Notes: generated from the sequence alone by a model not told the origin. 64,000 bases of DNA from Chamaecrista fasciculata (GCA_003254925.1 QANZ01045900.1:3665-67664); one strand, 5' to 3'; counted from the stretch's first letter, positions 13,486-25,897 are shown. Numbers and translations: made by a program.

Positions 13486-14989
13486 TTAATATGTCATTTG
13501 CATTAATGGGATTGACCTGAAAAATGGGCAAAGATGTTCAAATTTCCAAGAGTGCCCGAAATAGTTGTTGAGAAGAGTGTTTTCCAATTTTAAAATAACT
13601 CAAAGTGGATGAGATGTCTGGATTTTTTTTTTATTATTTAAACGGAAATATTAATATTTTTATTTCAGGAGGGAACATAGCCACGTGTACATAGTTGGTC
13701 CTTGCAAGTGCGTTAGTTATAGAACCACCGTATTGTTACAATTGTACAAATGTACTTCCACATGCAATCCAAGAATCTTAATGCAAAAATTTTAGAAAAT
13801 TAAAAAAAAAATTAGGAAAATCTTAAACTAAATAATCCCGATATCCGGTGAGGTCAACGCTCAGAAAAATGACTATAATCAGTTCATGTTCTTGTGGAGT
13901 GGACACGTGTGGCTTGTACGCGGATATAAATTTAATAAATTGTTCTAACCTTAACCTTAATAATGTTGTTCTTCCATAAAAAATAAATAAATAAATAATG
14001 TTGTTCTGTCTGTCCTTACTTTCTTCCATCATCATAGTAAAACTATTTGATAAGTCTTGACCTTAATCTTTGTTAATTAGTATGTTTATGATCTTGATGA
14101 GTATGTGATATGATTAGTTTCATCATTTATTGTGTTCTTTACTCACCTCCTCGATCACGTTGGAGAGAATTAGTCTAAGAATATATATATATATTTAGAG
14201 TAGACTATAACTAATAATGCAAGAGAAAATAATATTAGTTAGTTCATATCGAAACAAAAAATTTATTTATATATGAGACTGTCGATAAATTAAAGATTAT
14301 TTTTTATAAAATAATCATCGTTAGTAAAAATTGTGGAGAAATGATCTTACTCCGATGATGGGATGAAAAGGGAGAGACCGATCAATATATAATAGAGAGA
14401 ACAGTTGGTTGATAATCTTGTATTGAGAAAAAATCGATGAGTACTCTCATGCCATATCAAATATACATAGAATTAAATTCTCTCATTTTTATTTAATTTA
14501 TATAATAATTCAAGTGCGCGCTAAAAGTTAAGACAAGGTCATAGTTATTATTGTAAGTTTCAAACTTTTAATAAAAGATTTATTATCCTCATATATGTGG
14601 AAAAACCGAAAAAAAATTAGGTAAAGTTTTTTATTTTTTTTTATAACTTATAAGGTTCATTCAATTATAAGTTTAATTTATATTTTCTCTCTTTTATGAT
14701 TGGTCATATAAAAATGTGTGTTTAATATTATTTCTCTATTATGATTGATTATACATAAAATTTTTGTTACATGTCAAATGTTGATTGGGAAACCTTATAC
14801 TTTCATTAAATTTTAACAAATAATGTCTAAAAAGTTGTAGCTAGTTAAAAGAATTTCATATTTAATTTAAACAAACTCCGAAATATTGGACAATATGGTT
14901 TCAGCCCAATATATGTAGTATATATATATATATTGTAATTACTATTCTATCTGATTCATCGAAGGAGTTTTGAAACTTTTTATATTTCA
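13486..14989. other. Intergenic, AT-rich, nothing recognised
   Basis: Long AT-rich stretch with several (TA)n runs (for example near 14182 and 14920). No protein family or RNA gene is recognisable on either strand. Confidence 0.45.
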
Positions 14990-15056
14990 AAATATTTAGG
15001 GGATCAAACTTGAATCTTCTGTAGCTCGCCAATCATCACACCAAACACTTGTTGAC
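14990..15056 (-). mobile_element. Truncated SINE head (minus strand)
   Basis: The reverse strand reads AACAAGTGTTTGGTGTGATG then ATTGGCGAGCTA, followed by AAGTTTGATCCCC, that is A-box and B-box-like words in the order of a tRNA-derived SINE. It matches the head of the copy near 52732-52768 (GTGTGTGGTGTAGTGG, TTGGCGAGCTATA). The body is missing or too diverged to follow. Confidence 0.45.
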
Positions 15057-15827
15057 AATTTGGTTCATTATTTACCTAATTTAGCCACCATATTAACTTT
15101 TTACACTTTGAAGTTTTTCACAATATAGTACACTTTTCCCAACACAAACTACCATATTATATATATATATATGTATGTATGTATGCATATAGAAATTAAA
15201 GAGTTTCCCCTCTAATCAACCCTCCCTATGTATTTGAAGAAAATGAAACCTTATTATTATTAAATATGATTAAATATGATAATGGAAGATGTATAAGTAA
15301 TTAGCTACCTACCAATATTGACCTTTAACAAATGAATTAGGACTTTGTTCCCTTTTGTGCATGTGACTCACTTTCTTTTAATACATTTTTTACTTAGAAA
15401 AGAATAAATCAATATTTCAAGGTCGACTTTTTAAATCATCAATAATTGAAGAGATCTCCTAAGCCTTTTCTAGCCCAATGTGTCATGTAGAGCCAATTCA
15501 AATTCAATCATATTTGTAGCTCCTTGCATACTTCAAATAATACATAATACTGGAAAATGATTTTAGGCACTGCAAAAAGTCATTTTGTTTGCAGAGTTCA
15601 ATATCTATGTTAACGCAACTTTTAATGATGAAGCACATTGTTTCAATGTAAAACAGCCCTAAAACATGCAGCCTATAATTCTAAGTACCTCTTTTGAGTG
15701 TGTGTATTACATATGTAAGATTTTACTATTGAGACTTAGACAAGGGTGCCGAGCTATTTTACGAAAATTCTTTTTTACATTTATCATTATGATTTAAAAT
15801 CTGTGTTGTTATTTGCCATAAAATATA

Positions 15828-16256
15828 GGGTAAATTACATTTTGGTACTCTGTGATTTGACCCTATTTCACTTTGGTACCTTGTAATTTGAAATCTGACA
15901 CTTTGGTATCCTGTGGTATTCTCCATTAACACTTTAGTACCCTTTGGAGCTATTTTGTAATTTTAACCATAACAAATTTTGCAAAAATTACATATTGACC
16001 CCAAAAAATTTTCAAAAAATTACAAATAGGTTCCTAGATACATATTATCTAGGGACTAAAATGAAAACTTTAAAAAAAATTGGGGTCAATATGTAATTTA
16101 TGCAAAATTTTTTATGATTAAAATTACAAAATAGCTCCAAAGGGTACTAAAGTGTTAATGGAGAATACCACAGGGTACCAAAATGTCAGGTTTCAAACCA
16201 CAGAGTACCAAAGTTAAATAAGGTCAAACCACAGGGTACCAAAATGTAATTTACCC
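15828..16256. mobile_element. Foldback MITE family C (MULE-like, perfect 9-bp TSD)
   Basis: Nearly symmetrical inverted repeat. The left terminus is GGGTAAATTACATTTTGGTA and the right terminus is its inverse, ending GTAATTTACCC. Flanking direct repeats TAAAATATA at 15819-15827 and 16257-16265 are identical. Internal arms carry 'CCACAGGGTACCAAA'-type words. It has no coding capacity. An internal segment of this family recurs at about 26065-26240 inside a hAT-type MITE. Confidence 0.88.
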
Positions 16257-16592
16257 TAAAATATATCTTGAAAAATAGTGTCGCTTCCTAAATTATCGAG
16301 GGGTTGTAGAGTATCTCCTAAGGACAATGTCCTTTTTAACACAAAGACTATTTTGTATCTTACATTTTAATACATTCTCCAACAATTAAGAACTTGAGAT
16401 TACCACCCCTAACATCTTTAACCATCATTGAACTAATTTTTCCAAGCTTCAAAGACAGAGAATGGGTATCCCTTGGCTTATATGAAAATTTAACAACATG
16501 AGCAACGATAAATGAAACTACATACCTTCCTTTTCTTTCACTTCTTCAATTCAACATGCATTGTAACTTTCCATATTCATCACTGCTAGTTC

Positions 16593-16594
<2 letters not shown>

Positions 16595-16629
<35 letters not shown>
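16595..16629. repeat. (TA)n microsatellite
   Basis: Uninterrupted TA repeat next to the left target duplication of the retroposed insertion. Confidence 0.9.
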
Positions 16630-16632
<3 letters not shown>

Positions 16633-16655
16633 CAAATACATATAACATTATATTC

Positions 16656-17202
16656 GCCAAAAAATCTCTCTTTTACGAGAGTCAAGTTTTCTCTCAAACC
16701 CCTCTTTGTGAGGGATCACCTATCTCTTTCATAAGAGATTTCACCCTATTTTATATTAGGGTTATCGGCGACACTCTTTTCTGTGTGTCTTTTGCAGCGG
16801 TGGTTTTCAAGTTTAGGTGGTTTTCGACGGTTTTCCTTCCCAGATCTGTGTGCTCTCTGCTCATATCCGTGTGTTTTCTGCGGCGGGTTTTGTGGCGGAG
16901 GCGTTCTGGATTGGGTATGGTCCATTTTTTTTTGTTTCTAATTCTTTAGATGGTTGTAGCTTTAGTTGAATCCCTAGATCCGTTAACTTGGCAGCTGAAT
17001 TGTCTTGCCAATTTGTCTCACACGAAGATGGGTCCTCTTGGATGGATTGCAAACCCCCCACCTTCGTCAGTTGATGTTCTTTCTAGTTTTCTTGTTGATG
17101 CTAGGGAGGGATTTAATTATTTTGCTGTGTTTTTCTTTATACTGTACTTGGCTTTACCTTGCTTTTGAGTTTTGAATGAATTATGTTTCAGGCCAAAAAA
17201 TA
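16656..17202 (+). mobile_element. Retroposed insertion with 16-bp target duplication
   Basis: A 547-bp segment bounded by a perfect 16-bp direct repeat ATATAACATTATATTC at 16640-16655 and 17203-17218. It is much less AT-rich than its surroundings, starts with pyrimidine-rich leader-like sequence and ends in a short A-rich tail (CCAAAAAATA). A long duplication plus an A tail is the signature of LINE-machinery retroposition. Small frames (16950-17168 +) do not match a protein I know. It could be an internally deleted LINE (5' leader joined to 3' end) or a retroposed transcript. Confidence 0.7.
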
Positions 17203-17218
17203 ATATAACATTATATTC

Positions 17219-17800
17219 TTTCTAGTTCTTCACCATTAATTATTCACCATTTGCCAAACTGCATATGAGACGATCGTCCTTTTTGTTTATTTTATTCATC
17301 ACACTTCTTATGATCACCTAATTAATTTCCAAAATAATATTTCCTCGTAGATCAAATTAAATTAATGTATATATGCATGTAATTATTAGTGAAGGGGATG
17401 AAGCCGAAGTGATTGGATATGATGAGGTTGGTGTTGTATATTATCTAAGACGTGAGCTAAGGAGGAGGATGAGGAAGACACACACCTCTTGTTTTTTTTT
17501 TTTTTAATTAATTATTTAATTTATTTATATTTTTNTTATTATTATTATTGAAAGGTATAATATATATAATATTGAATTATTGTCTGTTTTATTAGTACAA
17601 GATTGAATATAATACTCTATATATGTTTATCTTTTTTTTTTCTAGACTTCCACCAGCCAATTATTGTTGTTTATTTAAGAAATTGAGATGCGTAATATAT
17701 AATTATTAATGATAAGTCGGTTACAGAATTGATAATGTTGTCATGCAAGAGTGAGATCCATGATAACTAGCTAATTGCCATGTGGCTTGTCTAATTAATA
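17219..17800. other. Intergenic, AT-rich, contains one N
   Basis: No gene recognised. Contains poly-T and ATT runs with an ambiguous base at 17535, probably a polymerase-slippage sequencing problem. Confidence 0.45.
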
Positions 17801-18077
17801 CTCCCTCCGGTTCTATATATCTGGTGTTTAAGGTTTCTACACACAGATTAAAGAAATGATTAGTCAACATAGAATGAAGAGAAAAATGAAGTAAAATGAC
17901 TAAACTATATATCCCTATTAAATTACTTGGAAAATGTTTATACATTTATGACTCTACTATATTTAATAGGGGTAGAATGGTAAAAAAATAATTAATGTTC
18001 TCTTAAATTTATAAAACATCATATATTTTAGAAAAAAATAATTTTCTAAAACATCAGATATTCAAAACGGGAGGGAG
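17801..18077. mobile_element. Stowaway-type MITE (Tc1/mariner-derived)
   Basis: Starts CTCCCTCCGGTTC and ends with the inverse AACGGGAGGGAG. It is flanked by TA dinucleotides at 17799-17800 and 18078-18079. CTCCCTCCG termini with TA target duplication define plant Stowaway MITEs. It is 277 bp, non-coding, and has an internal inverted repeat ('TATCTGGTGTTT' and 'AAAACATCAGATA'). Confidence 0.92.
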
Positions 18078-18166
18078 TAAGTATATATGATTACGACATT
18101 AAATATAGAAGAAAAACAGGAAGCCAATCCAACCACCATTATCCACATCATCCACGTATATATATA

Positions 18167-18342
18167 CTAGGGGCTTTGCGTGTCCTAACGGGCACGCAAA
18201 TATGTATGTAAAATAAATAAGAGACTAAATTGTTAACTTAGTAAAAAAAAAGAGACCAAATAGTAAATTTTCTCTTATTTTTAATTTCATAGACTATAGT
18301 TTTAAACATGACCAAAAAGGGATGAAGCCATATAATATAAGA
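18167..18342 (-). mobile_element. Short non-autonomous Helitron, copy 1
   Basis: On the minus strand it begins TCTTATATTATATGGCTTCA after an A. It ends with a hairpin (GCGTGCCCGTTAGGACACGC), a 6-7-nt spacer and CTAG followed by T. A 5' TC, a 3' hairpin plus CTRR, and insertion between A and T without duplication are the Helitron rules. It is 176 bp with no coding. The 179-bp copy at 59531-59709 aligns along its whole length. Confidence 0.82.
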
Positions 18343-19372
18343 TATATAAAAAATTGTATCTGATTTTGTACTTATAAATCACTGCACATGGAGACTGGTC
18401 AACTCTTTTTCATTTAATATTTGAAGCTTTGTTTCGATTAATTCAAATTTAATTTACATCTATATCGCATAGTTATAATTAGAACTCTAACAACGGATAT
18501 CTATATTTATAAGATGTTAAATTCAATTTCTTACTTAAACAATGCTAAATCATATAGTTCTATTATATACAAAATGAGGACTTTTTTATGTAAGTTGAAA
18601 ATAATAAGAAATACAAATTTGACTTTAATTACATTAATGAAAAACTTAAAAGAAAAAAAGATTGCACTTAACTTATTCAAAACCACGTTGTTAAGATCGA
18701 GATCTTATTTAGGAATGAAAGAGGTATAAGATATATCAAATCGTAAAAGTCTAAAGCAATGACTTATCCAAAGTAATTCATAACTTTGAATTCATCACAA
18801 TCAGATTTAAAATAAAAGATATATGACTAATTTTTTTATTTTATTGTCAAACAAGCGGTCTACTTTTAGAGTCTGATTTGACCTTGATTACTGACAGCTC
18901 TAATTAGATAAAAAAAAAAAAAGACTTGTCAAGAAAAATTCATGGCTTCAAACTCATGGCAATCAGATTAAAAATAAGAGAAATATGATCACATTTAGTC
19001 GTTGAGACCAAATAGTGAAATTTTAGAAAAAGATATAAGATTAAAATCGCAAGAAAAAAAAAAGATAAAATGTTAGATTGCAACTTACCCCAAAGATAAG
19101 AGACCGAAATTGTACTTTCACAAAATATATATATACATGATCAAAGTGAAATATAACCCATACATACAGGAGCAAAATGAAGTTTTACTACATAAAAAGC
19201 TTGAGAGCACAACTGATTATCAACTCATATATATGAATTATAAACAAGTTTTTTTTTATTAATTTTAAAATGAAACAAAGCAAAATTTGAGATTATCAAA
19301 TAGTTGAAAACTCAAATTTACCCTTTATATAGAAGAACCATAGTCAGCATTTTCAACCAAATTGAAGTTAAA
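18343..19372. other. Intergenic, foldback debris, nothing coding recognised
   Basis: AT-rich. Short words such as AATCAGATT and 'GAGACCAAAT' suggest decayed foldback arms, but no boundaries are clear. The frame at 18514-18729 is low-complexity and not recognised. Confidence 0.4.
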
Positions 19373-19380
19373 TGGATTCC

Positions 19381-19728
19381 TAGGGGTGAGCAAGCCAACC
19401 CGCGAGCCCGCAGAAACCAACCCAACCCGCAGCTATGGGTTGGGTTGGTTCGGGTTCGCGGGTTGGTTTGGGTTCAAAATTCTCAACCCGCACACTTGCG
19501 GGTTGGGTTGCGGGTTTGGAGTGTTTCAACCCAACCCAACCCGCGAGCCCGCATATAATTTTTTTATTTTTTTATTTATTTTTTATAAATATTTATATGT
19601 TTTTATATAAATTTTGTATGTTTTCTTNAAAATCATAAAACCCAACCCAACCCAACCCGCAGATTGATGTGCGGGTTGGGTTGGGATTTCCCCTCAACCC
19701 GCCCCAACCCAACCCGTGCTCACCCCTA
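19381..19728. mobile_element. hAT-type MITE with CCCAACCCGC-rich ends
   Basis: Terminal inverted repeats TAGGGGTGAGC and GCTCACCCCTA are flanked by a perfect 8-bp duplication TGGATTCC at 19373-19380 and 19729-19736. An 8-bp duplication and AGGGGTG termini fit the hAT superfamily. The body is dominated by GGGTTGGGTT / CCCAACCCGC repeats around an AT-rich centre with one N at 19628. Overlapping proline/tryptophan-rich frames here are products of this repeat, not genes. Confidence 0.9.
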
Positions 19729-19811
19729 TGGATTCCCCCGCGCTTACCCATACACTAATGTAGAAATGAAGTAACCAAGTGATCAACAAGGCTACAATTT
19801 AATACCATATA

Positions 19812-20171
19812 GGTCAAAGTTTATTTTTATCACATAATTTTTTGTTTAGATCTCAATTTATCATATAATTTTTTTTATTGTACTTTTGGTCTTATATCTT
19901 TTAGCCAGGTTGTAGAATTGGTCTCATATCTGTGTAAAAAGTTTCACCATCAATTCCACCTGACCCAAAGATATAAAATCAATTTTGCAATATGACTAAA
20001 AGATATAAGACAAATTATGTAACCTAATCCAAAAATATGGAACCAAAAGTGCAACACATGACTAAATCTACAACTTGAGCAAAAAATATGAAACCAAAAG
20101 TGCAACAAAAAAATTATAGAACCAAATTAAGACCTGAATAAAAGTTATGGGATCAAAAGTGAACATTGACC
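19812..20171. mobile_element. Foldback MITE family B, copy 2
   Basis: Starts GGTCAAAGTTTATTTTTATC and ends GTGAACATTGACC. Arms contain 'GGTCTCATATCTG' and 'AAAGATATAAAATC' complements. Flanking 9-mers TACCATATA and TGCTATATA match at 7 of 9 positions. It lies about 440 bp upstream of the HKT start codon, so it is within promoter distance. Confidence 0.75.
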
Positions 20172-20613
20172 TGCTATATATATATATATATACATATTTG
20201 GTAAAGAAATTTAGATGAATAAGTACCAGTGTCTCACTAAAATAAGAGAAGAATTATTTATTTATTTGAAGACTTAAGATAAAATTTTATATATCACTCA
20301 TCAAATTTTAACTAATTGTATCATTCTTGGTTAGTACAATTCAATATATTTTATAACTACATAGACTGAAGACACAATTTTAAACAATTGAAAAATGATT
20401 AAATAATTAAAACAATAGGGAACTAAAGAAATAATTGGCCGAAAAACTTAAAAGTACATGAACCTCCCCACAACAGAGCCATGAACCGCCTTTTCTGATT
20501 TAAATAAACCCGTACCCACATGAATACTCATATGTACCTATGTATATATATATATGGGGTGGTTTGTTATGAAAAATTGAGAAAGGAGAGAAAAAGTGTA
20601 TAGTTAAAGTAAG
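20172..20613 (+). promoter_or_regulatory. HKT promoter-proximal region
   Basis: AT-rich sequence between a family B foldback element and the HKT ATG. A (TA)n / TATATATATA tract at about 20541-20555 could act as TATA box and lies about 60-70 nt before the ATG, which would imply a short leader. No other motif can be supported. Confidence 0.35.
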
Positions 20614-21981
20614 ATGGAGGGGATGAACAAGAAGTGGGAGTGTGTTTGTTGTAAATCACGTGAATTCATAGGTTGTCTTATGAGGTTGTTTTTGTTCTTA
20701 GTGAGATGGTTTTATGGGTTGTTCCTTGTGATCAGTATGAAGGTACACCCACTTCTCATTCAAATATGTTATTTTGTGTGCCTTTCCTTGTTTGGGTTGG
20801 GTGTTCTTAAAGCTTTTGGATTTAGAATCCCTAACTCATCATCATTGAGTAGTAGTACTAGTAATAATAGTACTAATAATATTGTTAGTGACTTAGATTT
20901 ATTTTTTACTTCCGTGTCCGCCGTGACCGTTTCGAGTATGTCTACAGTTGAGATGGAGAATTTCTCTAACTCGCAACTCGTTGTTCTCACCTTGTTGATG
21001 TTGGTAGGTGGTGAGGTTTTCACCTCAATGGTAGGTCTCCTTTTCAAACTCCAACTCATGAAACATTCTAGTACTAATAGTAACAAATTTTCTCTAAAAT
21101 TAAAATCCATCATCAATAACACTAGTAGTGCTAGTATTACCCCTGCACCACCTGAAATGTTATCTGAATTGGAGATGGAGGATCAGAAGAATAATGAGGA
21201 TCATATTAGTCCAGAGTACCCCACTAGTGTTATTAGTATATCATCATTAGAAGAGGGTGATAATGACCATAGGGAAGAATTAAACTTACATTATTATTAC
21301 CTAAAACACTCATCCATCAAATATTTGGGTTTAGTAGTATTAAGTTACCAAGTAGTTATCCAAGGCATAGGTGTGATTATGGTGTCCCTTTACATGTCTC
21401 TTGTTTCAAGTGCCAAAGAGGTTCTTCACAAAAAAGGCATCAAAATCTTCACATTCTCTGTTTTCACCATTGTTTCCACATTCTCAAGCTGTGGTTTTGT
21501 TCCCACCAATGAAAACATGATGGTTTTTGCCAAACACTGGGCTCTGCTTCTCATTTTAATCCCTCAAGCACTTGTTGGGAACACACTTTTCCCTCCTTGC
21601 TTGAGATTGTGGATTTGGGTTATGGGGAAATTGTTCAAAAAAACCAAAGAAACAAACTTTCTTCTGAATCCAAATAGTGATGAGGATGATAATGATGATG
21701 AGGGTGTTGGGTACAAACACTTACTTCCCAGAAAGCATTCAAGGTTTCTGGTAGTGACTGTTTTTGTGTTCATATTGGTTCAAGTGATTCTGTTTTGCTC
21801 ATTGGATTGGAATTCACAAGCATTGGAGGAGCAGAATTTGAATTCATATGAGAAAGTGATTGGTGTTACATTCCAGAGTGTGAATTCTAGACACACAGGA
21901 GAGACCATTGTTGACCTCTCCATTGTATCCCCTGCCATCTTGGTGCTCTTCGTCTTCATGATGTTAGTCTTCTCTCTCTCT

Positions 21982-22023
<42 letters not shown>

Positions 22024-24718
22024 AATTAGATTACCTTCTACAAACTTTTTATCAGTTCATTCATTTTACCACTAGTTTATCAATTATCATGTATATTGCT
22101 ATACTAATTTTTACTTAGTAAGATTTATATTTAACCAACAATAATCAAGTTGATATAACATGTATTAGTAGGAAAAAAAATAAATCATGTTACTCTAATT
22201 AATTAATTATTTAAACACTAATTAAGAGCTTGGTTGGAAGGATAATACATTTGGAATGAGATGATTTAGATATCATTATTTTAGGATGGTTTGCAAATCA
22301 TACTAAATCATTCGAATTTTTATTTAGCTCAAAATATAAATTTAATAGCAATTTAGCACTTTGATAAATCAAATCAAACCATTATAGTATTTGTTTGATT
22401 TAGGTTTTTTCTAAATTAACGTGAGTGATTCAATTTAAAAAATTATTCTAAAGTGACCAACGAAATCACATCTCATCTCATCCCATCCATCCCTCTTATT
22501 TAATTAAAATTGATCACTTTGTGTACTAGATATAAAAAAAGAAAAAGAAAAAAGAATTGCATAGAAATTGGAACACGTACATATATAACCAAGGTAAGAA
22601 AAGGCGAGGAAAAACATTTAATTGACTAGATCAAACTAAACTGCCAAGAAAACCCCTAACCTGGGATTTGCTTGAAGTGACATAAGCCATATATATATGT
22701 ATCCTTCCAAGTTCCAACGTTTTAATAAAGAACTCCATTATTGCACTATATAGTTATTCATATTGTTTATAATAATATATATTTACAATATTGTTTGTAG
22801 GAAGCTGGTACCTCTGTTTTAATTTTCTTATAAAATAGCCAACCAAGTTAATTAAGTCATCTTCACAAATAATTCCTATTATTTTAAACTATATTATTGT
22901 ACCATGACTTCTTGAGGTTGATCAAAAGAAAATATACTAAGCCAACGAAATTAGTTTATTTTGATTAGAATATATATATATAACTCATCAGCCATGACAT
23001 TGGGCGTCTTTTCTTTATATTATATGAAAACAATGCAATTAGTACCGAAGAAGTCCCCAACGTTATTGGTTTTTCTTTTAATATTCAAAATTGATTAAAT
23101 GGAACATCCACATATATAGTTGTTCGTTATCTATTAGTTTGATGTTGAGTTTTAGTATATTGTAGCCAAATCATTGCTATTTAAATAGAGCAATCATTGG
23201 GATATGAATAATATAGTCTAGTGTATATTTAGAATTCAAATGAGACCATTTATAACAAGGTGTAGGTTGAATACATTTTTTTTTACATAGAAGTTGAATA
23301 CATTATTTTGTTTGATAAAGAATAGAAATTAAGTTGAACGTGAGGATACCATAAATTGTGGTGGAGTCGTATTAATTAATGTGTTGTTGGGGTGTACAAA
23401 ATAAAATGAATATTACATGAAATTATATATTTATCGTAACATTTTTTCAATCACAAATTTAATTTATATTTTTTTTTCTTCCATGATATAATTTTTTAAA
23501 AGATTATCTTTTATATTCTTTTTTTATTATAATTAGTCTTCTAAAATAAATTTGTCATATATGACGGAAATAAATCCAAGTGTGGGAGACGAAATCACTA
23601 ACCTGAAGTTGAAATTGATCTTGAATGACGCTAAGATCTTCAAACCACTTTTTCAAAGAGTTGAACTAAGATAAAGTGAAGAAAAGAGGGACCAAAGTGT
23701 CCAAATTGAGGACCACATGTGTATGAAAACACATTTGCTATATATATATATATAGCCAAATTCACTAATTAGTGAATATTACAAAGTGATCCTTGAACAT
23801 AATTACAAAACAGTTCATTTAACAAACAAACTCCATATTTACATTAGTAATTTAATGGAATAATTACTAATACTCTTCGGACGTGGCTTGGGGTTCTTAG
23901 CCCGGTCTCGGAAGGCTTGTGATAATCCAACTCATCACGAATTATCACAAGTAATATGAACTCAATCTATTCTTATTCAGACTTATGATAAATTAATTAC
24001 TTATCAGTAAACACAAATATCAATCTTACAATAGATTAATGCTAATCCATACAAAAATCCAACAATATATCCTATTTCTAATTAAAAAAAATTATAATAA
24101 AGATATAATTTTATTTAGTGTCCAATTGATATTTAAAATTTTGGTCTGACTAATTTTAATTCGACTATAGGTACCTTCCTCCATACACATCTTTCCTTCC
24201 TATAAAAGAGAAAGAAGGAGAGATTAAGAGAGAAAAGAAAGGGAAAAAGAAGAGAAGAAGAAGAATGTTTGGAGTAGAAATAGAGAATTTGGTATTTTCA
24301 CAACTCTCCTATTTGACAATGTTCATCATAATGGTGTGCATAACAGAGAGGAGAAAATTGAAGGAGGATCCTCTAAACTTCAGCGTCTTGAACATAGTGA
24401 TTGAAGTAATCAGGTAATGAATTAATATATTAATTAACTAGTTCATTAATCATAATTATTACTACTATATAAGTGGGTTAATTAATTAATAAAATTAATA
24501 TTGGATATCAATAATGCAGTGCGTATGGGAATGTGGGATTTACAAGTGGATACAGTTGTGAAAGGAGGATAAATAATAATAATGTTTGCCAAGACAAGTG
24601 GTATGGATTTGTGGGGAAATGGAGTCCACAAGGCAAGATTATTCTTATCATCGTTATGCTTTTTGGAAGACTTAAGAAGTTCAACATGCGTGGAGGCAAA
24701 CCTTGGATCCTCCTCTAG
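20614..24718 (+). CDS. HKT1: HKT1-type sodium transporter (class I), 3 exons
   Basis: Plasma-membrane Na+ transporter of the Trk/HKT family; plant class I members retrieve Na+ from xylem and affect salt tolerance (family knowledge). Exons 20614-21962, 24171-24413 and 24520-24718 join in frame to 596 aa. Four pore loops are visible: VSSMSTVEM with Ser108 at the filter position that is Ser in class I, STFSSCGFVPTNENM (Gly294), NSRHTGETIVDLS (Gly429) and SAYGNVGFTSGYSCE (Gly537). This Ser-Gly-Gly-Gly pattern predicts Na+ selectivity. The protein ends GRLKKFNMRGGKPWILL as in the family. It is longer than Arabidopsis HKT1 (506 aa): the N-terminus is about 40 residues longer, an acidic/serine-rich loop spans about 150-230, and a polybasic stretch spans about 462-481. 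Exon 1 appears to read on past 21962 into a CT repeat, but the family sequence requires splicing there (donor GTTAGT). Confidence 0.94.
21963..24170 (+). other. HKT1 intron 1 (2.2 kb)
   Basis: Starts GTTAGTCT and ends CGACTATAG. It opens with an interrupted CT microsatellite (21969-22019) only six bases after the donor. The remainder is AT-rich with small TA tracts. A GC-richer patch near 23877-23930 has no recognised identity. Confidence 0.85.
21969..22019. repeat. (TC)n microsatellite at the HKT1 intron 1 donor
   Basis: TC/CT repeat interrupted once by TAGA near 21981. It keeps the exon 1 frame open artificially (LSLSLS codons) to a stop at 22027-22029. Confidence 0.92.
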
Positions 24719-24949
24719 ACTTCAATTACTCTCATCATCATCATCATTATCAATATCAATATGTAAATATTATCACTATATAATTGATGATTGCCTCAAA
24801 ACAATGTTTTCATATATGCTCATCAATTACTAAGAATGAGTTGATATAAGTGGTAAATAATTTGGTGTCACTTTAAGTAAATATAGTTATCAGTATTGGG
24901 AGACATAGGTTAAATTTTTAGTTGCAAAATTTTTTCATTTTTAATTACA

Positions 24950-25490
24950 AATTGAAAATAAATTTGTGGTTGATTTTATCTCAAATTTGTGACTAAGGAT
25001 GAAAATATTTTTTTTTTCTCTTTATCAACTTACTTATTAAGACATATATGAGAGAGAAATTAATAGTTCATCTCTCAATTGTCTAAATTATGAATAACGG
25101 CATAAATTTGACAAAATCACATTTTGTAGACCAATATAGAACAAATGTAAAAGTTTTAGGATCAAAATATAACAAAAAATAATTTTATGCTCAAAATAAA
25201 GTTTTAACCTATTATTTTTACAAACAAAAACCAAGGGTATGTGTTTTTCCTAAAATAATAAGAATGAAAAGTTTTCATTCTCTCTTTGTTAACTTACTTA
25301 TTATGACATATATGAGAGAGAATAGATTTATCTCAGTTTTCCATGTTAGAAATAACAACATAAACCATATGAAATCACATTTTGGCGGGAATCAAACTGT
25401 GAAAATTTGAGGATCAAAACAAAATAATAAACAATTTTAGGACTAAAATAAAACTTACCCCATATTTTAAGGATCAAAATGAGTATTGAC
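24950..25490. repeat. Two tandem right halves of a family G foldback element
   Basis: Two direct, diverged copies (about 25010-25210 and 25268-25490) each run from 'CTTACTTATTA(A/T)GACATATATGAGAG' through 'AAATCACATTTT' to 'AGGATCAAAA'. The same words appear in the right half of the complete family G element at 40975-41389 and in 52790-53145. No left arms are obvious. Confidence 0.5.
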
Positions 25491-25897
25491 AAAATTATTA
25501 TTATGCAAGGCATGTATTTATAATTATATTTTTACTACAATAATAAATTAATAACAACAATGAAGTAAATTTAACTTTTTTTCATCAAACAAATTTATAT
25601 TGCATAAAAAGTTCGTCAATTTTTTTTGACAAAATATAACTTAAAATTAAATAGCCATTTTTTAAATATGTTATATATGTCCATTTCTTTATTTTAAAAA
25701 ATAAATTGTGTAGAATTGTTTTAGAATTCATTAAGTATAACTCAATAAAAGTTTTAAAAAAGATAAGATTAATTAACTCAAGGATTCAGATTGTTCTAAT
25801 ATTTATCATGAACTTATATTTGTATATAGGCCCCCTTGTTGAGTTGTTGTAGTAACTGAATTTGAAATAGGTAGTTAAAACTTATAACTGTTTGATT

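Noticed and set aside
19304..19638. Overlapping frames rich in Pro/Asn/Trp/Gly
   Set aside because: They translate the GGGTTGGGTT repeats of the hAT MITE at 19381-19728.
20614..22029. HKT reading frame taken as one complete 471-residue gene
   Set aside because: After codon 449 it runs into a CT microsatellite (LSLSLS) and lacks the last pore loop. Splicing at 21962 to 24171 and 24520 restores YLPPYTSFLP, the fourth pore loop and the family C-terminus.
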